Assembly: GCA_958510875.1 (NCBI GenBank)
Contig: OY294067.1
Span: 105,010,010 to 105,074,009 of the forward strand
DNA: 64,000 nt
Direction: 5' to 3'
DNA from: Endomychus coccineus
Taxonomy: Eukaryota > Arthropoda > Insecta > Coleoptera > Endomychidae
The notes under the pieces are model-generated. The model searched no databases and was not told the DNA's origin. It saw only the letters and a list, made by a program, of their open reading frames with translations. The position numbers and the translations under genes are program-made. Positions 11,801 to 23,800 of this stretch are shown here, piece by piece (position 1 is the first letter of the stretch; each line of letters opens with the position of its first letter).

Positions 11801-14800
11801 ACATCAACTCAATTTCTGTTGAAGATACTGAAGAAGTAGAACGAAGGCAGCCCAATATATTTTCAAGTACGAGTAACAATGAAGCTATTGCACCTCAACA
11901 GCTAACACCGTCACGAGTCTCACGACCAAAGTCAGGTGGAATAAACATTATGATTTCTATGTTATAGGATATAACATTTCTTGTTGATAATATGTACACA
12001 TATTGAAACATTACTATTTTCCGAAGTACCTTCCAAGCAATACATTCTTTTTTCAATAAGGCAATAAATAAATAGCAAAAAACGATGTTGAAGTATCATG
12101 TACACACGAGGTGATAATAATACACAATTTGTATATTTTTGTTTTAACTCATTTCAATTAGTCTCGATATTTAATTGTATTTATATGTATATCTCATGTA
12201 ATTTTGTTTTAACCCATTGTAATTAGTCTCGATATTTAATTGTATTTATATGTATTTTTGTTTTAACCCATTGTACTAAGTCTCGATATTTAATTGTATT
12301 TATATGTATATCTCATGTATTTTTGTTTTAACCCATTGTAATTAGTCTCGATATTTAATTGTATTTATATGTATATTTTATGTATTTTTGTTTTAACCCA
12401 TTGTACGAAGTCTCGATATTTAATTGTATTTATATGTATATCTCATGTATTTTTGTTTTAACCCATTGTAATTAGTCTCGATATTTAATTGTATTTATAT
12501 GTATATTTTACGTATTTTTGTTTTAACCCATTGTAATAAGTTTCGATATTTAATTGTATTTATATGTATATCTCATGTATTTTTGTTTTAACCCATTGTA
12601 ATTAGTCTCGATATTTCATTGTACTTATATGTTTATTCTATGTATTTTTGTTTTAACCCATTGTACTAAGTCTCGATATTTAATTGTATTTATATGTATA
12701 TCTCATGTAATTTTGTTTTAACCCATTGTAATTAGTCTTGATATTTAATTGTATTTATATGTATATTTTATGTATTTTTGTTTTAACCCATTGTACTAAG
12801 TCTCGATATTTAATTGTATTTATATGTATATCTCATGTATTTTTGTTTTAACCCATTGTAATTAGTCTCGATATTTAATTGTATTTATATGTATATTTTA
12901 CGTATTTTTGTTTTAACCCATTGTACGAAGTCTCGATATTTAATTGTATTTATATGTATATCTCATGTATTTTTGTTTTAACCCATTGTAATTAGTCTCG
13001 ATATTTAATTGTATTTATATGTATATTTTATGTATTTTTGTTTTAACCCATTGTAATAAGTTTCGATATTTAATTGTATTTATATGTATATCTCATGTAT
13101 TTTTGTTTTAACCCATTGTAATTAGTCTCGATATTTAATTGTATTTATATGTATATTTTATGTATTTTTGTTTTAACCCATTGTAATAAGTTTCGATATT
13201 TAATTGTATTTTTATGTATATTTTATGTATTTCTTTTTTAAGACGTTGAATGCCAAAATCAAAAAACTACTAAAAAAATTAGCTTATTTTCACACCAAAA
13301 TTCTGAAAATTACTTCGGCAGTCAGCCTGTTAAGTCATTTCTATTGTTTTTGATGTTTTAATTGTATTTGTATATTATATTTTATATATTTCTGTTCTAA
13401 CTCTGTTGTTGAATAAAAACTGTTGGTAAAAACTATCGACTTTCATTCCCTACTTAAATTGTTAGAAAACAAAATTTGCAGTTATATGTGTAACTTGATT
13501 TGAATTTCCCTCCAAACCATCATTTAGTAGGCTTCCAATCCGCGCGCGGCGATCTTATCGCTGTTTCGGTACCTAACACGGAACATTTCATTCTACGGAG
13601 TATAGTTATCTATGACTAGTAGCGAGGATTGTTGATACTAGTTCGCCGAGTCATAGCACTTCAGAGAAGGCTCTAATTACACTCTAGCTCGACTATTCTA
13701 GCTTGGCCTCTTAGGTTTGGATGCGCAGTAGTCTAAAGCTGGCTTCACACGGTCCGGCAGGCTTGTCAGTTCTAACTGAACAGTCCACCTGAAGGCCTGT
13801 CGCCTGAACGTGTATATACTCCGGTCGGCCTGTCAGTTATAACTGTTCAGGCGGCCGGAAAAAGTTCAAAAATATGTTCGTCCATCCGGCCGGCCTGATG
13901 CAATCCGACTACTAAACCGAAAAACGCTAACGCGTCGTCATCTGTAGAGGCCATGATAAGTTGAGACTGAAAAATATTTCAGATTCACCTGAACGTTTGG
14001 AGGGTCGTCAGTCCATCCGGCGACAGGCCTCCAGGCGGACTGTTCCGTTAGAACTGACAGGCCTGCCGGACCGTGTGTAGCCGGCTTAAGGCTGGATAGT
14101 TCAGTTTAAGCGGTGTATTCGTAGTGTTTACATCGTACAGTCCGTAGACAAATTTTAAATCTTGTGTTTAACGTCTAATTTTAAGATGAATTAATCATTA
14201 TGCTTCTGTGTTGTATCGATATAAAATCCTTCGTTTTTGCAGCTTTTGATACTAACCATTCTTTTATAGGTTCAAGAACGTGTTGCGAGAGCAACGGGCG
14301 TTTCCACTAGGAATATTCGACGAATTAAAAATGAATCGAAACAAAATGAAATGGGCCAGTCAACAACATAATAATAAAAAGTAAGAAAACAGAAAAGTTA
14401 AAACTCTTCTTGACCACGCAGATTCAGCAATTTTGCTAAAAACGATTGTTAATCATCACATAACAAAAAAGGGTACCTAGGTTGTACAGAAACGTTGCGT
14501 AAAGGAATTCATAAAGTTGGTTTTCGATGGAGAAAATTAACGGAACGACAGCATTAGACTGCTCGGAATTGAATTTCTTAGAATGATGCGTCACTACCGA
14601 GTACCTATAATATACATGGACGAGACGTACATTCATTCATCACATACTCACTCAAAAAGATGGAGCGATGGAACTTTAGAAGGCTTGCAAAAACCAATAG
14701 ACAAGGGATCTCGTCTTATTATAGTGCACGCAGATGGCGAAAATGGGTTTGTTCCCATTATTAGATGGAAATCAAACACCACAAGTGGCGAATACCATAA

Positions 14801-17800
14801 TGACATGAATTACGAGAACAATTTGCTACCAAAAAGTGTTGTGGTAATTGACAACTCGCCCCTTAGCATAACAAACAAGTGGAAAAATCGCCAACACCAT
14901 TGTCAAGGAAAGCGGAAATGGTTCGGGGTTAGAGGTATACCTTTCGATAATAAAATATTATTTGGAGTTATAATAATAAAAAAAAGTTTAGATCATTTCA
15001 ATTGAATAAAAGTGATTCAAATCTTTCTAAACCCTTTTCAGAAAGCCAACACAGTTTTCCTCCACTAGAAAACATAAATATGTTACATAAAATCACGAAG
15101 GGTAGAAAACTTAATATATTAGAATCTATAGAAATATTCAAACAATCTACTCAAGGAGCAATTAGATTTAGGAGATTTCACTTTTTTTTACACTGTTAAA
15201 TTCACTCTTTCTTTCGAGCATTTCGGAGGCCAAGATAGAACGGTCGAGCTGTAGTACTGTTTGTATTCAATAATTCGCATGCATTGTTTTCTGAATTTAT
15301 GAATTCAGTGGCTCTAGGAATTTCAGGTCTCCATCCCGTTTTTCCAGTGTCTCGAAATTGAATTTATGATATTTTTGAATTCTTCAATTTTTGTCAACAC
15401 TAAATCTAATAAGATTTGAGCTTGTTTCATAACATATCGAATAATGATTACAAAATGGGAAAAATCTCATAATTGAATATATTTTACTTTACACTATCAG
15501 CCGACCCAATTAATGAAGATCTGGTAACGATTTTGAAATGGGGATCTGTTAGTCTGATAGAGTTTGATGCAATCTAAACTCAATCTTGTATTTTCTCCAA
15601 GAAGGCTCTCCCACAATTCCTAAAATGATGATGTTAAGTAATTCCTCTGTAGTCCCCCGCTGGCTTACACTATGTTCTTCGAACATTATAGCTTTTCTTC
15701 TCGTGTAATCAAAATATACAATAAACCTTTTTCTATTTATAATGGCTCCATCGCATTAGAAAAGTGCTTTAGAATAGTTATAATTTTGAGTGGGAAAAGG
15801 GTGATAGTGTAAACTAAATTATATTATATTACATTGTTACCCCTTATAGTACTAGTAATTCAAGTTGAAACGAGTCGAATGACTCCATTTGTATGTGTAA
15901 CGTGTAATAAACAAAAACAATGTTGAATCCAAGCCTACTTAACGTATCGTTAAAATAACCGCCAAGTTCAATAACACAGAACACAGACTTCCGCATTTGC
16001 CCTTCAATTTGCCTGGTACTTGCAATTTATGTTGATATACTTCCAAGGACCGTACCGATCGGATGGTATCGAAAAACTGAACGGCGTTTACCGACGATGG
16101 CGTTAAAATGGATAATGGTTAATTTTAATATTTAATTCAGGGAAAGCAAAATAAATGAAGATCATGTATGGTATAGTAAGAGATTGTTTGGATTAGTGGG
16201 GTTTTTATTACACTATGAATTATATGGAATGATTCTTTTTCATTGCCATTCCGTGGGAGAAATATAGCTGAAACTTGTTGAATCGTATTCACCAATTAAA
16301 CCTCTCCGTTTAGATTTTTTTTGAAATCAAACAGAGGTACTGTTAAGTTTCATCATTTTATTTTGGATCAAACCATAATTAAAAATATTTTTATGATGGA
16401 GGTTTAGAGAAAGTCGAAAATGAATAAGATCGTGATACTAATTGATGGCTTATTTATTGATTCATGCATTTTTTAATTCGAGGTTTACTTTTAGATTATA
16501 GGGCTTGTGTTTCTATGTTCTCATCAGTGATTAATTCGTTTATCTAGAACAAACTATGGATACTTACGCGGTGCTACCACTAGATTCACAATTGTCCTTG
16601 GTAAATTATCTCGCAGTTGTCGCAACACCATTAATAAATCGTTCTTATGCTTGAGTAATACCATCTTTGGATCCTTGTAGTAGCACATTTCGGTACAAAA
16701 ATCGTTGGCACCTATCATGAAAGTTATTATCTGAAAATGTTGCAATATATCAAATTTCAAAACAAAGTCACAAGGGATATAAACCAACAAGAGCGGATTG
16801 TTCTTACTTTAATGTATCATGCAAATATAAGCTGAAAAAATAGTAGATAATAGTGAACTTCCTAGATTTCAAATAAATATTCAATAAGAATAATTCATAT
16901 TACTTATTTCCTATTAGTCTAGTCAATGAAGGGTTTCACCTCATATTCGAGTTCCACAAAATGAATTTCGATGAAACCTTGTGCAGTAGGTTAATAAAGA
17001 CGTCAATAGATAGGGTGAAAAAAATTAAAGTGAAAATCATCACAAGACGTCTTTCATCACGGGTTCCATAACTTGTTGAAATTAGGTAATAATGAAAAAA
17101 AATAATATACTAACCTTTTTAGTTCCGAAATGGAATGTTTTTCTGAAAAATTAATATTTTCCGAGATATGGCCACTCGAAAATTGCTAAAAGTGAGGAAG
17201 GATAAGTGTAAAAGGTAAAGAAAATCTGGAAATATTTAGGTGAATGTATGATATAAACAGAAATTTTTTTATTTAAAACTTATTTCTCAAGTTTGGTTTG
17301 TCCGACGTTTTCCGAAAAAAAAATAAAAAATCAGCCCTTTCTTAAGCATTGTAGCTTTAAAAATATGCAATTGAAAAAATTGAAAAAATAAAGATGTATA
17401 CATAGAGGCTTTCTAAACAAGTTTTGTTTCTTTATTTTTTTAGCATGCATGTTTTCCGAGTTGAAGACAGCTTTTCTCGACGACAAAAATACTAAATTAT
17501 TAGTACATAGAGAAGTATCAAAAAATCAGTAAAATAGGATGAATTTATGTACTATTGTAGAAAAATACTAGGAGGTCGGCCAGTATAAACATTTTATTTA
17601 GGGCGAAAAAGATAAGTATATTATTTTTTCTTTCATTTTACCCTAAAGTTTGGGAACCCGGGTGATTTCTAATCGTTCCTATCATTTCCGCATTTATTTT
17701 TTTTTACCTCGTCTTTTGACGTCATTCCTACACATAGCACAAGGTTTCATCGAAATTCAATTGTAGATCTCAAATATGAGATTTATGATATTTTAGCGCT

Positions 17801-20800
17801 TCGTTGATGGGACTATACTATTTTACCGTAAATTACTTCCACTAACAATGAAGATCGAATGAAAATTTACAATACCCTATTAGCCTTTAATAATATATTG
17901 TTATTAAAGTGAAAATTTGAATTTCACATTCCAATATTCATTATGCATGACCATGGATCATCGGATTGGATATTCGAAAACTTCCAATTATTACAGTCTA
18001 TGATCATAATATTATAAGTAGACATTCATCGATTAAAAATCAATATACGTTCCCAATGAGAAACAATGAATCAAGTCAATGAATTTCGTTAAAACAAATG
18101 AAGAAAATAATGTATGAACTATCATTAGTAGTATACAGCTAGAGTCAGCTCGACCGGGGTATTAAAAATTAATAATTGCGATAAAAAATCGACACACATG
18201 AGGATAGCATTATCCCCTACCTGGAACAGAATGTGCGTGAATTAGCGTGATACTTGATTTATAACTCTTACTAGACTAACTAACAATTGAAATTATCTGA
18301 CCTTCGAATAATGATATGGATACATTGATATGTTTATCGGTTGAGGAAAATACCGATATATCCATTCGTCGGTGGAGACTCTTGATATCAATCAAACACA
18401 TATTAGGACATTAAAGAGTGGGTAAAAGTAATGAATTCACCCTGGGTGGAATTTTGTGAGACTGTTATAGAAATGGCAAACAACGATGAAAATTTCATTT
18501 ATTCATCGATGAGTCATCATTTCCTTTGCATATTTATTATTTATGGAACAGACTTTCGCGATGTCAAGAATTCCCAAATATCCATTTTTATGAAAATAAG
18601 AAAACTAGAACCAAAACTACTAAGCTCTATGGAAGCTATATTTTAAAATTGGTTTCGGTAATTAATTATAAGAAAAATTATGTTATGAATGCGTGTAACA
18701 TAACATCATTAGAAATTGAATTCTCAATTTCTCGAGTAAAGTCGATATACTTCTAATGCTATCTATATATATATATATACATCTATGTTACATTTTATTA
18801 GTATTCTGGTTTTTTAATATGACTGAAAATAAAATAAGATTTCTCTTTTTGACGTTTAAATTGTTATCCTGATCAGTATTCCCATATAGTTGAGCAAAGA
18901 ATAGATGACTTTGATTAATGAAATGCGTCTGCAGCCGACTTGTGTTTTAAAATCCAAGTAAAACTGCAGAAAACATTAGATTGGTTGTGTGTGAAAGAGT
19001 AATGTATGGCCAATTATATATACATCTACTTATTTACAAGAATTATTAGGTCTTATCTTACTTTCCAGTCGAGTTCGATATTAACTCTAGGTTCTTTCTT
19101 CATTCTTTTTATTAAAATTTTCGTCATATATGGAGTATCCCTTGATATCGCTCCTGTTTCGGCTACATTGAATTGTGATTCCCTCTCAATTGTGATTGAC
19201 GCTCTTAGAGAGTAACCCAATAAATTACTATTAAAATTCTTCAGAATATTTGGTAAAGTTAAGTACTGCTTCCAATTGCCTTCACCACCTGAAAATATGA
19301 AAAGAAGTTAATAAATAGAATACAGAGTGGGAGAAGGTGGTTTCAAATAATACTGGTGTGGTCCAGTATCCTCTCCCCTTTTATTTGTAGCTTTTCCGAA
19401 GTTGATGCATATATTATGATTGCAATATCGTCTGCGTATAGGAATATTATCCCTTCTTTGATATTTGCAGAGGTCATTTACGAAAATGATAAACAATAGC
19501 GGATGTCTTGAATAGTAGGCTTCCGCGGATAGCTAATCTTGAAAAATCTTGGCTTCCGGATGAATTCCGCGTCACAATAGCTCGACTTGATGCCGACGTT
19601 TCGCCAATCATTACAGGTGGCATCATCATGGCAGGCTTGAGGCTTGAACTGAAACTGGTTCTACTGGTTTCTGTAGCCGTATTTATTGTAGGAAAATGCT
19701 TCACGCTACACAGTTCACTGCCTTTATTCCGGTGGTTAACTCCGTTTCGGCACCTGACCCTGCCATTGAATGATCATATGCGAAGTGGAATTTTCGAAGA
19801 AGGGTTTCCAAATGTTGGGAAGGTAATATCCTGAGTCACGGTTCAGATTATTTGGATGCTTTAGGATTTCTATAGCTTCAAGGATTTTTCGTTCATAGAA
19901 GTTTGGGATTCGGGCTAGGATTTTGGTATCTTCGAAAAGGATTTGATGATAAGTGTCAAACTTGTTTTCCGCAAGTGTGGATCTACTGGTGTCACGAAGC
20001 CTTGTACAGTGGTCATGTTCTTTCACACGAGTAGCTACGGTACGACCTGTTTCACCAATGTAGACTTTACCACAAGAACAGGGAATGCTATAGACACCTT
20101 CTAAGTGAAAAGCAGGAAGCGGATCTTTGATAAGTATGTAAAACTGAGATAACTTTGGAAGTGTGGAAAAACGGTTGCAAATATTATGTTTTTTGAGGAT
20201 TTCGGAAATTCGATGTGTTATATTTTCAATATATTTTTCAACACTTCCAAAATTATCTCAGTTTTACAAACCTATCAAAGATCCCCTTCCTCCTTTTCAC
20301 TTAGAAGGTGCTTATATCATTCCCTGTTTTCGCGGTAAAGTGTTAAGTGTGTAAAGTGGTTGGTGAAACAGGTCGTACAGTAGTTACTCGTGTGAAAGAA
20401 CATGAGCGCTGTACAAGGCTTCGTGACATCTGCACTTGCGGAACACTAGTTTGATACTAATCATCAAATTCTTTTCGCAGATACTGAAATCCTAGCCCGA
20501 ACCAAACTTCTATGAACGAAAAATCCTTGAAGCTATAGAAATCCTAAAGCATCCAAATAATCTGAACCGTAACTCAGAATATTACCTTCCCAACATTTGG
20601 AAGCCCATCCTCGAAAATTCCACTTCACACATGAACACCGGAATAAAGGGAGTGAACTGTGTAGCGTGAAGGATTTTCCTACAATAAATACGGCGAGTAG
20701 AATCAGTTTCAGTTCAAGCCTCAAGTCTGCCCTGAAGATGCCACCTGTAATAGTTGGCGAAGCGTCGGCATCAAGTCGAGCTATTGTGACGCGGAATTCA

Positions 20801-23800
20801 TCCGGAAGCCAAGATTTTTCAAGAATAGCGGATGTATAATTGATCCATGTCCAATTCCAGTAATGATATCCTGTGTATACGATTTACTGTTATTTAATTG
20901 GACGTGATTAATTTCATGTAATTTGTAATTGATTTCATCAGTACAGAAAAATAATAGGCCTATAGACTAGAGTCATTGGGTCGCTTTTCTTCTATATTGG
21001 CACTTTCTTGCTAGTTTTCACCAGTTTGAATACTGAACCGCCACAAACGGAAAGTTTAGCCGATTCAAACAGACTGGAATATTATCGTAGCCTATGCTTT
21101 TAATATTTGACACCTAATCTATTGCTTCTTATACATGTCGCACAGAGACAGGATGCAAATAATTGGCCTTATTACACCATGTGGAATTCGGGACATGATA
21201 TCGTTTTTAAATTATTTTGAGTTTATTTTCTGTGATATTTGAGGAATATTAAAGAAATTCATTATATATTGCTTACTAATTTGTTAGCATTTCATTTTCT
21301 AATAATAAACTATTTGTTTTTAGTATCCTTTTGACCTATTCTCCCATTTATAACTTTCCACGTTGTTCTGTTGTTGTTAGAAGTGGCTCTCATTGAACTG
21401 TATATTTTGTTTTTAAGTTTTTTTTATAAATGATTTTAATGAAGCCATTTTTTGTATTTTTGGCAATCCAATTTAAAAACCAAGTTTTTAAATATTTGTC
21501 TAAAGTGTAAGCATGCTGAGGATAAGTATTAAATGAATGTAGAGAACAGGAATTTATTAAATTGCATTTAACGAATTGTATGAAACTGGCGTAAAAGGTA
21601 TCAATAATGATTCTTGACCCAGGTATGGATTGTATATAATTTTACAAGAAATAGGTTCCACTAACACATATGCTCATTATTTTCGTCCATCATCAGAAGA
21701 CATATCAATGTCTGAAACGTGATTTCTTAAAACTAATTTTATCATCACAAGTCGTCCTTATCGCACGAATTTCAATTCAGAATGCTCACGTTGCCGAAAC
21801 GAACAGAAACACGAGTAATCGAGATTGTAACACACTAATGTTTTAAGTATATGAATCAACAATCCACTGCTTAGCAATTTCCTTATAAAGTCAGAAGTCA
21901 TATCAAAGCACAGTTTGAAATATACGACTAAACGACTGAAACATAAAATATAACGCTCAAGTATCCACTTTCGAACCAGATAGTTTCTTTAGTTGAAATA
22001 TTGAAATTTTTGTACTGAGATTGATGGTTATAATCAAAACAATGTTTAGTAAGGGCGGTAGAATTTTCTGAGTTTTTCTTTGTAGTGCTATACTCATGGC
22101 CGTACATTCTTTTTTGCAAATATTGTTTAGATATTTCTGTACAAGTTCTATCGCAATCTAAATAATTTAATTTGTATACTGTGTGAGTTTTTTCATCTTT
22201 AGGTATTAAAGGTTTTAGATTTGAAAAATATTTACCAACACAGCTAGCAGGTTTATGCGCAAAACATATATCATACTTTTTAAACATTTCTCAATTTGCT
22301 CTGAAGTCTCCGGAATGTATGGTAATGTTATAAAATTATCTGTATTATCGTTTATGTTATTTATACATTACGTTCCATTATAGATTTTGTTAATTCTTTC
22401 GTTAATGATGGGGTTGAAAAATGATTTTGGGTAACCATTCAGTTCCAGTGTATTACAAACAATTTTCAGTTTTTTTGGGACGGTTCTCTGGGTGGGACAA
22501 TGTTATAGCGCGATCTGTAAGACTGTTTATAATACTTTTTTATAACTTGTTGGTGCAACTGAATTGAAGCGAATATATCGTTGAGATCAAACTCCTCTAG
22601 TAAATCATGAAGTTTTTATTTTCCATCTGCATAATGCCTAATGTTCATATCTAGGTAATTCATGTTTTTGTTCATTTCTATTTCACAAGTAAATTGAAGT
22701 TTACAGTGGAAATTGTTAAATTCATCAATCACGTACTGAATGTTATCATAGGGAACACACATTAGGCAATCATCTACATACTGCTTAAATAATCTGGGTT
22801 GAAAATCTAATGAATTTATTGAGGATTCCGCTAGGCATTCCATAACTGGGTTATCAATAGTAGCTGAAATAGGAGATCCCTTTGCTGTGTCGAATATTTG
22901 TCCAAAATATTGCTCACCGTACTGAAAATAAGTGCTTTCTAAACAAAAGTTTGCGGCATTTATAAATTCAGATTGATCTTGAGGTGTGTGGTATTTAATC
23001 TCTACCCAACGTTCTTTGATACTACTCAATGCCAAAACGACTGGTATATTTGTGAATAAAGAAACAACGTTCAAGGAAGTCAATAGATGATCTACGGGTT
23101 CGGATTCATTTTTTATAAAATTATTATTATGCCATGAGTCCTTCACATAAAATTAATTTTTTCCTATTATGTTGTTGATAGATATTTCACTAAGTTTAAT
23201 GTCGTTTTCAGTTCAGTACCTAGCTAGAAATTCCAGATGATTATATGAATTGACTATACTATTTCTGCAGCATAAAACACTTCCACCTGTATTCATTATT
23301 TTGGAATGTCCGAGTATACTCCTGCTTGTGAAATATCACCGTTTAAAGCGATTGTATCGGAGACAACGTCATAGTATCATATTATCGTCAATTTGTTTTG
23401 TTACCGTATTGTTCCGATTTGTCAATGTTGGATCAATACAACTGATTATTATATAAAACAGGAAATTGGAAACTTGGAAAACACTCCAAATCAATTTTAT
23501 ATTAGGATGACATGATTACCTCCGCTGAAAGATATTCCTCTGTCCTCGAAAAATATTGCCATTGGATTGGTTGCAGTTAGGGCATTTCCTGCGGTCAAGC
23601 TATCGCCCATGGCCCCAATTACATCAATATCGCCTGGTCTTAGAGTATGTACTGATGTTGGAGTCAGTTTACTTCTTGCATTATTCAGTGAACAAGGAAA
23701 TTGGTTGAGTATTTCTTGCAGTTTCTGAAAAACTCGAATCTTAGTTACAATAAAAGTAGAATCGGTAGAAAATTATGTGATTATTTATTATGATATACAA

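Larger units (their letters stand above)
11209..13614 (+). mobile_element. P-element-like transposon with THAP domain and 8-bp TSD
   Basis: The ends both start CATAGATA and share CCGTAGAATGAAATGT (11226-11241 against the complement of 13583-13598), giving imperfect inverted repeats of about 32 bp; P elements have 31 bp. Flanks are ACGAGTAG (11201-11208) and ACTAGTAG (13615-13622), an 8-bp target duplication with one mismatch, as P elements make. Inside is a THAP domain, the P transposase DNA-binding domain, followed by about 1.1 kb of tandem repeat in place of the catalytic part. It sits in intron 4 of the lipase gene. It is a non-autonomous relic. Confidence 0.85.

Noticed and set aside
18431..18756. 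Two overlapping open frames of 71-76 codons as lipase exons or a nested gene
   Set aside because: They are on the strand opposite the lipase, AT-driven, and show no motif or splice context.
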